Shown: positions 41,091 to 49,853, counted from the first letter of the stretch. The stretch is DNA of 64,000 bases from Photobacterium sanctipauli (GCF_003026495.1 NZ_PYMA01000014.1:1-64000), one strand, 5' to 3'. Numbers and translations: made by a program. The notes: generated from the letters alone by a model not told the origin.

Positions 41091-41723
41091 ATGCAGCAAC
41101 TCTATCTACTGGCACCTGCCAATGAAAGTCTGTCGCAGCCTGACGTTCAAGCAACAGGTTGGCAGAGCATCACGGATGGGCAACTCTTGTGGTTGCCCCA
41201 GTTTTTCTCACCTTCAGAAGCGGATCGTTTATACCGGGAGCTGGATTCCAGCTTGGCATGGCAGCAGTTGCCCATTCAGATGTTTGGTCGCCAAGTGCTG
41301 CAGCCCCGCTTACAGGCATGGTGCGGTGATGCCGTGTACCAGTATTCTGGCTTAACGATGCACCCAGATCCTTGGACACCGGCACTGGTTGATATTAAAT
41401 CCAGGCTTCAATCTACACTAGGCCGAGACTTTAACTCAGTACTGGCCAATAAATACCGCGATGGTCGTGATTACATGGGCTGGCATCAAGATAACGAGCC
41501 AGAGTTGGGGCATCAGCCTGTTATTGCTTCTGTCAGTTTGGGAGAGGAAAGGCGGTTTGTGCTAAAGCACCTCGCAACAGGTGAAAAGCGTGAATATGCC
41601 TTATCCCATGGTTCGCTGCTTGTGATGGCTGGTGCATTGCAAACCCATTGGCTGCATTCTGTGCCCAAGACGCAACGTCCTAAAAAATCGAGGATAAACT
41701 TAACATTCCGCACAATTATTTAA
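41091..41723 (+). CDS. AlkB-like 2-oxoglutarate/Fe(II)-dependent dioxygenase
   Basis: A 210-residue AlkB-superfamily protein, which removes alkyl groups from nucleic-acid bases by oxidation. Iron ligands are visible in MGWHQDNEPELG (His-x-Asp) and THWLHSVPKT (distal His); the 2-oxoglutarate Arg lies in KKSRINLTFR. The nucleotide-recognition lid (LVDIKSRLQSTLGRDFNSVL and NKYRDGRDYMGWHQD) resembles the ALKBH2/3-like bacterial branch more than E. coli AlkB. It follows prpC by 16 bases and is probably cotranscribed. DNA repair is the expected role. Confidence 0.87.
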   Translation: MQQLYLLAPANESLSQPDVQATGWQSITDGQLLWLPQFFSPSEADRLYRELDSSLAWQQLPIQMFGRQVLQPRLQAWCGDAVYQYSGLTMHPDPWTPALVDIKSRLQSTLGRDFNSVLANKYRDGRDYMGWHQDNEPELGHQPVIASVSLGEERRFVLKHLATGEKREYALSHGSLLVMAGALQTHWLHSVPKTQRPKKSRINLTFRTII

Positions 41724-41796
41724 CCAAACGCTGACTTGGTTTATCATAGATTCTGTTAGCGTAATTATGCGTGTACAGAATATAGGGACATAGGTA

Positions 41797-42954
41797 ATGT
41801 TGTTGAACAAGCAAAAACGGAATACGTTACTTTCAGTCGGCATGTTTTTTTCAGTGGCGGTAGTGCCTGCCGCTATCATTCCTGCGGCACCGGCTTTTGC
41901 TGCTCAGGCCAGCGACAGCCAGGTCAGCGATAGTCAAGTTCAGGCCGAGACTCTTCCTAGTTATCAGCAAGATGCTGAACTCATAAAGCAAACGTTTGAA
42001 AGCCAGCTCTATACCTTACCGGCATTCAAAATGGGCCATTACGGACTACGCATGTACCGTCAAACCCAAGATCATAAATATGAAGCAGCGGTATGGGCAG
42101 ATATGGCGCGGGTTGCGAGCCGTCTAAATTACTTTGCAACCGAAGTGCATACCCCCGAACAAATCAAGGCCTATTCTGCTGAGCGTATTGCCCGGTACGA
42201 TAAGAAAAAAGATGTACGCAGTGACCTACGCTACGAAGAGACGATTGATCAACCAGAGTACTTGTACCTCGGCGTTGATTTGTTGGGCTCGATGGCACGG
42301 GCGAATGAATATGGCCTAAAACACCGAGAGGACGAAAAGCTACGCCAGGTCATTCGACGCTATGATTTTAAGGCGTTTGCTACCGACCATGGCTTGATCC
42401 GAGCTTGGGCGGCGCAATTGGCTAACCAAGTCTACTGGTTGCAGCAACTGGGCGAGCAAGATGTGGTGGCTGAGTTTATCGAGGCGTTTAAAGCCACTTA
42501 CCCAGATAGCCAAGATGAGCAACTGACTGATCAGCAGTTCATGAACAAGATCTACGGGATGACCCATATTATTTTTGCGGCTGCCGAATACTATCAGCAC
42601 TCGGTTAATGAAGCAGACTTCCAGTGGATCTACGACTATTACCGCGACAATGTTGAGCAGATCCTAGCGCGTTCCAAGGAGGATGTGCTGGCAGAGGTGG
42701 GTATTAACTTTTTGCTAGCAGGGCTTGAGGACGATCCTGTGGTTGAAAAAATGCGCAAGGCGATCCAACAGTCGATTGATCGTGAAGCAGGCATGGTACC
42801 GGCCGTGAACGGTAGCACTGATCTTGAAGACGGCGAGCACCGTAATGTGTTGGCAATCATGCTGCTGGACTGGAAAGGGGCGAGGGAAGTTCCAACCATT
42901 AACCGGGACCCGGAGATGTTTTCCAGCATTCCGTATGGTTTGGTCCGTCAATAA
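41797..42954 (+). CDS. DUF3541-type exported protein
   Basis: A 385-residue protein with a clear signal peptide (VVPAAIIPAAPAFAAQA, cleavage near residue 36), followed by a short Ser-Asp-Gln repeat (SDSQVSDSQV). The rest is mostly alpha-helical (LPAFKMGHYGLRMYRQTQD; DYYRDNVEQILARSKEDVL). I recognise it as similar to the DUF3541 proteins common in Vibrionaceae, whose function is unknown. It has its own terminator. A periplasmic or outer-membrane-associated place is inferred from the signal peptide. Confidence 0.72.
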   Translation: MLLNKQKRNTLLSVGMFFSVAVVPAAIIPAAPAFAAQASDSQVSDSQVQAETLPSYQQDAELIKQTFESQLYTLPAFKMGHYGLRMYRQTQDHKYEAAVWADMARVASRLNYFATEVHTPEQIKAYSAERIARYDKKKDVRSDLRYEETIDQPEYLYLGVDLLGSMARANEYGLKHREDEKLRQVIRRYDFKAFATDHGLIRAWAAQLANQVYWLQQLGEQDVVAEFIEAFKATYPDSQDEQLTDQQFMNKIYGMTHIIFAAAEYYQHSVNEADFQWIYDYYRDNVEQILARSKEDVLAEVGINFLLAGLEDDPVVEKMRKAIQQSIDREAGMVPAVNGSTDLEDGEHRNVLAIMLLDWKGAREVPTINRDPEMFSSIPYGLVRQ

Positions 42955-42985
42955 TTCAAAGACAGTGACCTAAATTGATACAACG

Positions 42986-43010
42986 AAGCCCTGACTATTC
43001 AGGGCTTTGT
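42986..43010 (+). terminator. Rho-independent terminator after the DUF3541 gene
   Basis: AAGCCCTGA and TCAGGGCTT pair around a 4-base loop and are followed by TTGT. It lies between converging genes and may serve both. Confidence 0.75.
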
Positions 43011-43078
43011 CGTATTTGAACTTGGTACTTGAGAGTTGTCGCTGAGAGAGGTGTTGTATTTGTTGATGAGCGCAACGA

Positions 43079-43666
43079 TTAGAAGTACTTACCGTGGATA
43101 CTGTTCACATCAAACGTTTGGATTTTCATTGTTGGTGACCAATAAACCGCATTCCAACCGGCTTTGATTTTAAGCTGGCGGATGAAATCAACGGGTTTCG
43201 GTAGGCTTTCCCATACCTGCGGCAAGAACAGGGCCTGCTGGTGGTTATCAGACAGAATCACCCCGACCTTGTTTGTCGCCAGGTAGTCGAGTAGCTCTTG
43301 CTCTGATTGCACAGCCAGTGGTTTAGGCTTAGAAAGCACCGAGACTTCAATGGTCAGGCTATCCAGTTGCTCCTCGACAAGGGGCATGAAGCGGCGATCT
43401 TGGTATGCACTGGCCCTTGCCTTATTGTGCACTTCCAGCACTAGAGGGGAATGGGCAACAGTGGTGCCCAAACAGCCTTGCAGTTGGCCGTCGACTTTGA
43501 GGGTAACAAAGCAAGCACCCGGTTCGATAAGTTTTTTACCGTAAAGATCTAACTGGGGTGCCTGAGGCATTTGCTCGGAAAAGTGGCCTCGTATTGCCTC
43601 ACGGGCAATATCAAGTAATTGGGTTAGTTCACCTTTATTAAGGTTCTGATACAAGGTAGCTGACAT
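43079..43666 (-). CDS. amrA: AmmeMemoRadiSam system protein A (AMMECR1 family)
   Basis: A 195-residue AMMECR1-domain protein. The family motifs are GACFVTLKVDGQLQGCLGT (residues about 50-68), with the conserved LRGCIG-like core, and LDSLTIEVSVLSKP. AMMECR1 homologues bind no known cofactor and their biochemical role is unsettled. It overlaps the end of amrB by 29 bases, and the radical SAM partner starts 75 bases beyond amrB in the other direction. The trio co-occurs across bacteria and archaea, and this linkage is the main evidence for joint function. Confidence 0.9.
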   Translation of the reverse strand: MSATLYQNLNKGELTQLLDIAREAIRGHFSEQMPQAPQLDLYGKKLIEPGACFVTLKVDGQLQGCLGTTVAHSPLVLEVHNKARASAYQDRRFMPLVEEQLDSLTIEVSVLSKPKPLAVQSEQELLDYLATNKVGVILSDNHQQALFLPQVWESLPKPVDFIRQLKIKAGWNAVYWSPTMKIQTFDVNSIHGKYF

Positions 43667-44426
43667 ATCCTACGACTCTCTCCTTATCTCCGACTTTGGT
43701 ATCGCCGGAGTTGATTAATGCTTTTCGGGTAAGTTGATATCCCCTTTTTTTGGCAAGTAATAACAATGTATTGATGCCGGTTGAACCACATGCTTGTTCT
43801 GGTGTTAATGATGGTTCATAACGTTCAATGAGATTACACGTATGGCTATCAATATGTTGCGCATCTTTATAGGAATGAAAATGGCTAAGGTCGCTACTGA
43901 CTACCAGTAAACAGTTATCTTCTTGCCATAACTTATCGATGAGCGTTGCCACCTTGGCTGGCGACACATTGCTGGTTAATAGCGGTAATAGGGTAAAATC
44001 GTTTAAACAGGTTTGCAGAAAAGGCAATTGCACTTCGAGGCTATGCTCCAGTGCGTGTACTTGTTCTGATACTTCAATATCTTCTATTTCTCGCAGCTTT
44101 TCAACAGATTGTGTGTCTATGGCTACTCTGCCTAAAGGTGTTTCGAAATAGTCGGCTGCTGGAAGGGCGCAACCTCGGAAATAATGGCGATGGCTGGGGC
44201 CGATAAGAATGACTTTCTTGATGCGGTCTGCCTGACTGTTAAGGTATTGATAGGCTTGGGCAGCGACGGCACCAGAGAACACATATCCAGCATGCGGCAC
44301 AATTAAAGCGCGAATGGGTTGATCGCAGCTCTCAGGTTGAGAAAGCCAACCGGTTAATTGCTGTTGAAGCTGTTCGGGGGAGTGGGTGTAAAACCGGCCC
44401 GCCACCGCTGGATGACGAATACGCAT
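43638..44426 (-). CDS. amrB: AmmeMemoRadiSam system protein B (MEMO1 family)
   Basis: A 262-residue MEMO1-family protein, related in fold to LigB-type non-haem iron dioxygenases. The start MRIRHPAVAGRFYTHSPEQL is typical, followed by ALIVPHAGYVFSG with its His, LIGPSHRHYFRGCALP, HALEHSLEVQLPFLQ and LLVVSSDLSHFHSYKDAQ, which together carry the His and Asp/Cys candidates for metal binding. It is the first gene of the amrBA pair and is divergent from amrS. Eukaryotic MEMO1 has been linked to copper and iron handling; whether that applies here is not known. Confidence 0.92.
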   Translation of the reverse strand: MRIRHPAVAGRFYTHSPEQLQQQLTGWLSQPESCDQPIRALIVPHAGYVFSGAVAAQAYQYLNSQADRIKKVILIGPSHRHYFRGCALPAADYFETPLGRVAIDTQSVEKLREIEDIEVSEQVHALEHSLEVQLPFLQTCLNDFTLLPLLTSNVSPAKVATLIDKLWQEDNCLLVVSSDLSHFHSYKDAQHIDSHTCNLIERYEPSLTPEQACGSTGINTLLLLAKKRGYQLTRKALINSGDTKVGDKERVVGYVSYLVSEP

Positions 44427-44500
44427 AAAAAACCTATCAGATTAGCCGCGACAATTTTTAATTTCCTATACTTGAGTATAGAAAAGGAATACTCAATTGG

Positions 44501-45589
44501 GTGAATAAGATGCGCGCACCTCCACAGTTTTATCCAACAAAATATTGGCATCAGCTCGATGATGGTCGAGTTGTGTGCGATTTGTGCCCACGGCACTGTC
44601 GGCTACGTGATGGAAAACGTGGCGCTTGCTTTGTTCGGCAGGCGCATGACGGTGAAATTGTCCTGACCAGTTACGGCCGTTCGAGCGGCTTTTGTATCGA
44701 CCCGATAGAGAAGAAGCCCCTCAACCATTTCTACCCCGGCAGTTCGGTATTGTCGTTTGGTACTGCGGGGTGCAACCTAGGTTGTAAGTTCTGCCAGAAC
44801 TGGAATATCAGTAAATCACGGCAAATAGATACCTTGGGTTCATCGGCGATGCCTGAGCAGCTGGCGCAAGCGGCGAAACGGTATAACTGCGATAGCATCG
44901 CTTTTACCTACAACGACCCGGTTATTTTCCTTGAATATGCCGTCGATGCGGCGCAAGCCTGTCGTGAGCAGGGCATAAACAGTGTTGCTGTGAGCGCCGG
45001 TTATATTACAGACCAAGCCAGACCGGACTTTTTCCGTCACATGGACGCGGCTAATATCGATTTGAAAGCGTTTACCGAGCGCTTCTATCACAAGATTTGC
45101 AGTGGCCATTTGGCACCCGTCCTCGACACATTGCTGTACCTTCGCCATGAAACCAATGTTTGGTTTGAAATTACTACCCTGTTGATCCCGGATGAAAATG
45201 ACAGCAATGAGGAGCTAGAAGCGCTGTCTAAATGGGTGTATGACAACTTAGGGCCAGATATTCCCATTCACTTCAGTGCGTTCCATCCTGATTTCAAAAT
45301 GATGGATAAATCACGTACGCCACCGGAAACGGTCAAACGTGCCCGTGAAATAGCAGTGAAGAATGGCCTGAATTATGCCTATGTCGGTAATATTTTTGAT
45401 GAGAAGGGCGACAGTACCTACTGCCCAAGTTGTAAGCAGAAAGTGTTGTCGCGCAATTGGTACGAATTGGGCGACTGTCATTTAACGGGGCAGGGGAAGT
45501 GTAAGCACTGTGGTTACCAAATCGCTGGACGCTATGCCCGCCGCGAGAAGGCGTTTGGCAGGAAACGTATTCCTATCAAGATTGGTTAG
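44501..45589 (+). CDS. amrS: AmmeMemoRadiSam system radical SAM enzyme
   Basis: A 362-residue radical SAM protein. An N-terminal CDLCPRHC cluster precedes the SAM-cluster motif GCNLGCKFCQNW (CxxxCxxC, residues about 87-98). NDPVIFLEYAVDAAQACREQ and IDLKAFTERFY follow, typical of the PflA-like branch. The C-terminus adds zinc-ribbon cysteines (YCPSCKQKV and CKHCGYQ). The frame opens with GTG at 44501; the ATG at 44510 is a fair alternative. It is transcribed away from amrBA across a 74-base gap that should hold both promoters. The substrate modified by the radical is not known. Confidence 0.92.
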   Translation: MNKMRAPPQFYPTKYWHQLDDGRVVCDLCPRHCRLRDGKRGACFVRQAHDGEIVLTSYGRSSGFCIDPIEKKPLNHFYPGSSVLSFGTAGCNLGCKFCQNWNISKSRQIDTLGSSAMPEQLAQAAKRYNCDSIAFTYNDPVIFLEYAVDAAQACREQGINSVAVSAGYITDQARPDFFRHMDAANIDLKAFTERFYHKICSGHLAPVLDTLLYLRHETNVWFEITTLLIPDENDSNEELEALSKWVYDNLGPDIPIHFSAFHPDFKMMDKSRTPPETVKRAREIAVKNGLNYAYVGNIFDEKGDSTYCPSCKQKVLSRNWYELGDCHLTGQGKCKHCGYQIAGRYARREKAFGRKRIPIKIG

Positions 45590-45702
45590 TAACTTGGGTA
45601 TATATATAACTATTAGAGTGAAGTTATAACGCCAAAAAATTGCGGCAGGGTTAGCTTTCGATTATCTTAGCGTGCAGAGTTAACCTGAAAAAGTGAAGAA
45701 CC

Positions 45703-46011
45703 ATGTCTGAAATGACAATTGAACAACTATCAAGCTACCAAAACCTTGTTGTTACCCAACCAAACTGCCCATTTTGCGTAAGAGCAAAAGCCATTCTTGA
45801 TGAGCGTGGTACTGAATACACGACGCTGGTACTAGGCCAAGATTTGCCGAAAACCATGATGGTTGATTTTATCGAGCAAACCACGGGTAACCTAGTGCGA
45901 ACTGTGCCTCAAATCATTCTAGATGGCCAATACATTGGTGGTCATGACGATCTGGTTGCTTTCCTTGAGCGTCAAGTAGAAGGTGATGCTTTCGGTGGTT
46001 TCGAACTATAA
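45703..46011 (+). CDS. Glutaredoxin-family protein
   Basis: A 102-residue thioredoxin-fold oxidoreductase with the active site NCPFCVRAK (CPFC, residues about 25-28), the cis-Pro loop TVPQIILDG and GGHDDLVAFL near the end that contacts glutathione. Active sites of glutaredoxins are usually CPYC; Phe in that place is a mild variant. It stands alone with its own terminator. Disulfide or glutathione exchange in the cytoplasm is the expected role. Confidence 0.88.
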   Translation: MSEMTIEQLSSYQNLVVTQPNCPFCVRAKAILDERGTEYTTLVLGQDLPKTMMVDFIEQTTGNLVRTVPQIILDGQYIGGHDDLVAFLERQVEGDAFGGFEL

Positions 46012-46045
46012 TTCAAACCGAAGCACAAACAGTTTCTCTTAAAAC

Positions 46046-46078
46046 AAAGGCAGCAATTTCGCTGCCTTTATTGTTTTT
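46046..46078 (+). terminator. Rho-independent terminator after the glutaredoxin gene
   Basis: AAAGGCAGC / GCTGCCTTT is a perfect 9-bp stem with a 6-base loop, followed by ATTGTTTTT. Confidence 0.85.
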
Positions 46079-46181
46079 GATCTGAGTTAAACCTTTCTTT
46101 AATAGGCAAGTTATCTTTGTCGGTTCTGGTAAAATACGGCTTAGTTGTGGTGGGTATTACCAGCAAAATGGAGTTCGGGCT

Positions 46182-46859
46182 TTGGGTTATCAAATTTTAC
46201 TTTTCGTGTTGTTGCTAGTCGCTGCAGGCCTATTACTGGCAAGGCATTCGTATCGTTACCACAACAAAGTGACTCCCACCTTTATCTGCCTATTCGGCCT
46301 TGTCTCAGTGCTATCTGTAGGCACGTATGCCTATTTGGGTAACAGCAAGTCTGATACTCAGGTGATAACGGCACAGCCAATGCCGGACGAGCACGCGGGT
46401 GATGACATGGCATCGATGAGTGCATCAGAACTAAACCAGAAACGCATTGAAGAAATTCAGGACAAGTTGCGGGAAGACACTCAGAATGGCGAGCTATGGT
46501 ATGCACTCGGCAACGCTTATATGTACGTTTCACAGTTTGAAAATGCCAGCAAAGCCTTTTTCTATGCCTCGAAGTTAGCCGAAACGCCTCAAGCCAATAT
46601 TTACTCAGCCATGGCGACGGCGAGTTACTACAGCGAAGGCCAGCGTTTTAATGTACAGAGCCAACAGTGGCTAGAGACGGCGCTTTCCCTTGATGAAGAT
46701 AACGTGCCTGCGTTGATGTTACAGGCTACGGATTACTTTCTTACCGCGCGATACCAGCGAGCTATCGATAGTTGGCAGCAAGTACTGGACACGCAACGCA
46801 CCGATATTAACCGTGTTGAGTTAATCAATGCCATCAATCGGGCAAAAGATCTGCTTTAG
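46182..46859 (+). CDS. nrfG: NrfG-like cytochrome c maturation TPR protein
   Basis: A 225-residue protein with two N-terminal membrane helices (LLFVLLLVAAGLLLARHSYR and LFGLVSVLSVGTYAYLG) and a periplasmic TPR region (ELWYALGNAYMYVSQFENAS onwards). This layout is that of NrfG and the C-terminal half of CcmI, which present apocytochrome to the haem lyase. It starts with TTG at 46182 behind GGAG. It lies 2 kb from nrfA and 9 kb from nrfF, where nrfG is usually placed, so it may serve as the missing NrfG here or as a general CcmI-like factor. Confidence 0.68.
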   Translation: MGYQILLFVLLLVAAGLLLARHSYRYHNKVTPTFICLFGLVSVLSVGTYAYLGNSKSDTQVITAQPMPDEHAGDDMASMSASELNQKRIEEIQDKLREDTQNGELWYALGNAYMYVSQFENASKAFFYASKLAETPQANIYSAMATASYYSEGQRFNVQSQQWLETALSLDEDNVPALMLQATDYFLTARYQRAIDSWQQVLDTQRTDINRVELINAINRAKDLL

Positions 46860-46909
46860 GCCGTCTTTTGCTGGTTTAGCTCTTTGTTTCAGGGAAGTGG
46901 TGATAAGTG

Positions 46910-46928
46910 AATGGCCACTCGGGCCATT
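46910..46928. terminator. Weak hairpin between converging genes
   Basis: AATGGCC and GGCCATT pair around a 5-base loop, between the nrfG-like stop at 46859 and the PEP-CTERM gene stop at 46936. No T-run follows on either strand, so termination is uncertain. Confidence 0.35.
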
Positions 46929-46935
46929 CTAACAG

Positions 46936-47589
46936 CTATTGGTGTCGGCGGATCTGGTAGCGAACGGCCAGGAACAAAATCAACAGGATTAGCGGAAACA
47001 GCAGGTCAGGCTCAGGGATCACATTTAGCGCGTTATTCACAGGGGTAACACTGACATTATCGATGAGGTTACCCAGCGTCCCATCGTTATTGGAGGTAAA
47101 GCGCAGGGTGGTCAGCGAACTGTCAGCGGTGAACATCCCAGAGTAGGTCCGCCAACTGAAGCGGGTATGATCATCTAGCTGGTAATCTAACAAGGTGTTA
47201 TCGCCCGTCACACTAACGTTGAAGCTCTCGTTTCTGTTTCTTCGGGCAGCATAATCAAAGCTCAACTGATACAAAGCGTTTTCAATGGTATTGAACGTTT
47301 GAAAGATAGAAAACTTGTCTCCTTGGTTAGGGTGAGCATTCAATTCGGCATGCTGCTCACCGTCACTGGCTTCAAAGCCAAACAATGAATCCCAAATTTC
47401 GACATTGTCGCCTTGCCATCCTAGCCCCGTTGCTCTTGGTGTCCCAGGGACAAAGTAGCTCCAGCGCCCGTCTCTAACGTCGATATCTTCGAAACTACCA
47501 TTGATGATAAGGTTAGCTTGTGATGAAAAACTAAATACCAGACTAAAAGCCAATACCAGCTTTAATGCAGAATTTGTTACCCAACGCAT
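46936..47589 (-). CDS. Secreted PEP-CTERM-like protein
   Basis: A 217-residue exported protein. The signal peptide is ALKLVLAFSLVFSFSSQA, after which NLIINGSFEDIDVRDGRWSY opens a jelly-roll of the DUF642/choice-of-anchor type (galactose-binding-like; typical N-G-S-F-E start). The C-terminus is IPEPDLLFPLILLILFLAVR followed by a basic tail, the three-part PEP-CTERM sorting signal recognised by exosortase. I start at 47589, which follows GGGAGTG and begins the signal peptide; a longer frame to 47664 is not supported. No exosortase gene is present in the window. A surface or biofilm-matrix role is the usual guess for this class. Confidence 0.75.
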   Translation of the reverse strand: MRWVTNSALKLVLAFSLVFSFSSQANLIINGSFEDIDVRDGRWSYFVPGTPRATGLGWQGDNVEIWDSLFGFEASDGEQHAELNAHPNQGDKFSIFQTFNTIENALYQLSFDYAARRNRNESFNVSVTGDNTLLDYQLDDHTRFSWRTYSGMFTADSSLTTLRFTSNNDGTLGNLIDNVSVTPVNNALNVIPEPDLLFPLILLILFLAVRYQIRRHQ

Positions 47590-47780
47590 AATCACTCCCT
47601 GAGTATGAGATGTGTTGTTTATGATCTTCACGTAAAGTGTGGTCAATGGATCACGATATGACAAATTTGTGCTCTTTAAGGTGACACAATTTGCGACGTT
47701 GATTAGGTTAGGAGTCTGAAGTGACTATCGCGGGAAATTAACAACAGAAGTTAATTGGAACTGGTAAGGAGCGTCATGCC

Positions 47781-48221
47781 ATGGAGCAGACTATCAAGGT
47801 GAGAGCCGCAAACCTGACGGAGTTGGATTGGGTTGACGGGCAATATGACAAAGTAGGCTTCAAGCGTTCAACAGGTACTAATGAGCTGATTGCCATTGTT
47901 GAGGTAAACAATGTACCGGTTGGGTTGGGGCGATTACAACATATTGAACCATCTGTTGCTGAGATGGGGGGAATTTATGTTGATGAAAACTATCGCGGAT
48001 TAGGGTTGGCAGCAAAAGTTGTGGAATACCTGATCACACACTCAACGCAATACACAGTGCTATATTGCTTGCCATTTTCTCCTCTCGCGCATTTTTATAA
48101 TGGGTTTGGGTTTAAATCGGCTGAGAATTTACAAGATATTCCAAAGCCAATTTATGAAAAGTACCTATGGTGTAATCAAACTTATAATGATGAAGTGCTG
48201 TTGTGTGTTTTAAATAAATAG
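47781..48221 (+). CDS. GNAT family N-acetyltransferase
   Basis: A 146-residue acetyltransferase of the GNAT superfamily. Strand 4 and the acetyl-CoA loop read EMGGIYVDENYRGLGLAAKV (residues about 62-81), followed by LPFSPLAHFYNGFGFKSAEN, the end motif with the conserved aromatic residues. The N-terminus IKVRAANLTELDWVDGQYDK is like small PanM/ArsN2-type members. It stands alone, with AAGGAG upstream. The acceptor substrate is unknown. Confidence 0.85.
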   Translation: MEQTIKVRAANLTELDWVDGQYDKVGFKRSTGTNELIAIVEVNNVPVGLGRLQHIEPSVAEMGGIYVDENYRGLGLAAKVVEYLITHSTQYTVLYCLPFSPLAHFYNGFGFKSAENLQDIPKPIYEKYLWCNQTYNDEVLLCVLNK

Positions 48222-48369
48222 AAAATGAACCTTAATTAGAAAAATTTGTGATCGCAATCTAATTTAATTATCTTGCCATCAATATTGTGATTACTTGTTG
48301 TGGCAATTATTAAATTTTTTACTCATCAAGTTTGTTTTAACTGTTGATGATGTTAGTTACCGAAAAATA

Positions 48370-48393
48370 AAACCCCAGCCGAGGCTGGGGTTT
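48370..48393 (-). terminator. Rho-independent terminator of nrfA
   Basis: AAACCCCAGCC / GGCTGGGGTTT is a perfect 11-bp stem with a 2-base loop region, followed on the minus strand by TATTTTTC. It lies 24 bases beyond the nrfA stop. Confidence 0.9.
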
Positions 48394-48416
48394 GTTATGG
48401 GGTATATCAAAGAAAC

Positions 48417-49853
48417 TTATTTGTCGTACGAGGCTTCACGTACTTTTGCTTCTTCTTCCCACTTAGGAATAACGTTTTGTAGGAAGTCTTCTTTTTCAGC
48501 TTCCATCGCTTCCATATCCATACCAAGTGCTTGCTGTGCTTTTAGCTTGGTAGAAATATCAGGGATTTCTACAGGCTCAGTGATGCCCTTGGTTGCCAGT
48601 AGGCGAACAACTTGGGTACGTGCATCACTTGCCTTATCAATGGCAGTACCCAGTACGCGTAGTGCAACCTCAGGCGCGTGCATGTGTACACCGTGAGAAG
48701 CAATTGCATAGTCCCAACGCCATTGAGCGTGACGGATGTCTGTTAGGATTGGCTTCATTTCTTCTTCGGTTGCACCTGCATCCCATGCTGCTTTTGCTTC
48801 AAAGTGAGCGGCAACAATTTGCTTCTCAGCACGAAGCTTCATTTCTAGTACCTGTGCTTTACGAGTAGAGACAATGCCTTGTAGTGTTGCTTTGTCTTGG
48901 GTATGGCACTGGGCACAAGTATCTTCGAAACGGTCGAATGGGTTGCCGATCTTGTGATCAGTGAACACAACACCGTCTTCGTTTTGTACTTTAGGCATGT
49001 GACAGTCAATACAAGTCACGTCGTTCTTACCGTGGATACCATCTCGCCAAGTTTCGTACTCAGGGTGCTGAGCTTTGATCATTGGTGCCTTAGATAGGCC
49101 GTGAGTCCAATCGGCAAAGCCTAGGTTGTCGAAGTAGATTTCCATTTCATCAACGCCAGTACCAAGATCCCACGGGAACTTGACTGCGTTGTGGCTTTCT
49201 TTCTGGAAGTAGTACTCAACGTGACACTGGCCACAAACCTGGGCTTGCTGGTCAAGGCGAGACTGGTCTTCAAATTTCTTGCCAATCGCTTCCATCGCAC
49301 GCTCAGCATATGGGCGTGAAAGGGCTAGGGCAGGCTTGCCTTGCTTGAAGTCTTCGCTGTTGGTGTTGTGACAGTCAGCACAACCGATGGTGTTGCTGAT
49401 TTCAGAACCTAGGCGTGCCCACTTACCTTCAAAGTAGCCATCTTCGCCACGTTCGTTGATTACACGTGCAACGTCAGGGCTTTTACAGCTCCAACATGCC
49501 ATTGGCATTGGGCCTGAGTTTTCGTCTTGCGGGCTACCGGTACGCAGGGTATTACGTACATCGTCAAGTGCATAGAAATGTCCGCGAGCCTTGTTATAGT
49601 CTTTTGCGAAGCCGTAGCCAGCCCACAAAATAACCATGTTAGGATCGCCTTCAAGAGCATCTTCGATATCTTCACTTTCCTTGGTTGCTTCCCAAGTTAA
49701 GTATTGATCGACATGCTCTTTCGCATATGTTGAATTGCGCGCCTCTATATGAGCTTTCTCGGCTTCTTCAGAAGCAGCCTGAACCCCAGTAGATAGAAAT
49801 ATTGCAGACAACAAAGCTGCAACCGCGGCAGTGTTTCTCGTCCAATTACTCAC
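48417..49853 (-). CDS. nrfA: Cytochrome c nitrite reductase (ammonia-forming), catalytic subunit
   Basis: A 478-residue periplasmic pentahaem enzyme that reduces nitrite to ammonia with six electrons. It has a signal peptide (AAVAALLSAIFLSTGVQA), the unusual catalytic haem site CWSCK, and four ordinary sites: GCADCH, CGQCH, CIDCH and CAQCH. Residues around the active site, including KAPMIKAQHPEYE and HGKNDVTCIDCHMP, are as in E. coli NrfA (also 478). It starts with GTG behind GGAG. The CWSCK haem needs the dedicated lyase encoded by nrfEFG. It is divergent from nrfBCD. Confidence 0.96.
   Translation of the reverse strand: MSNWTRNTAAVAALLSAIFLSTGVQAASEEAEKAHIEARNSTYAKEHVDQYLTWEATKESEDIEDALEGDPNMVILWAGYGFAKDYNKARGHFYALDDVRNTLRTGSPQDENSGPMPMACWSCKSPDVARVINERGEDGYFEGKWARLGSEISNTIGCADCHNTNSEDFKQGKPALALSRPYAERAMEAIGKKFEDQSRLDQQAQVCGQCHVEYYFQKESHNAVKFPWDLGTGVDEMEIYFDNLGFADWTHGLSKAPMIKAQHPEYETWRDGIHGKNDVTCIDCHMPKVQNEDGVVFTDHKIGNPFDRFEDTCAQCHTQDKATLQGIVSTRKAQVLEMKLRAEKQIVAAHFEAKAAWDAGATEEEMKPILTDIRHAQWRWDYAIASHGVHMHAPEVALRVLGTAIDKASDARTQVVRLLATKGITEPVEIPDISTKLKAQQALGMDMEAMEAEKEDFLQNVIPKWEEEAKVREASYDK

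Noticed and set aside
46077..46090. FNR-like site (TTGATCTGAGTTAA) upstream of the nrfG-like gene
   Set aside because: Only one half-site is good; the second half matches 3 of 5 positions.
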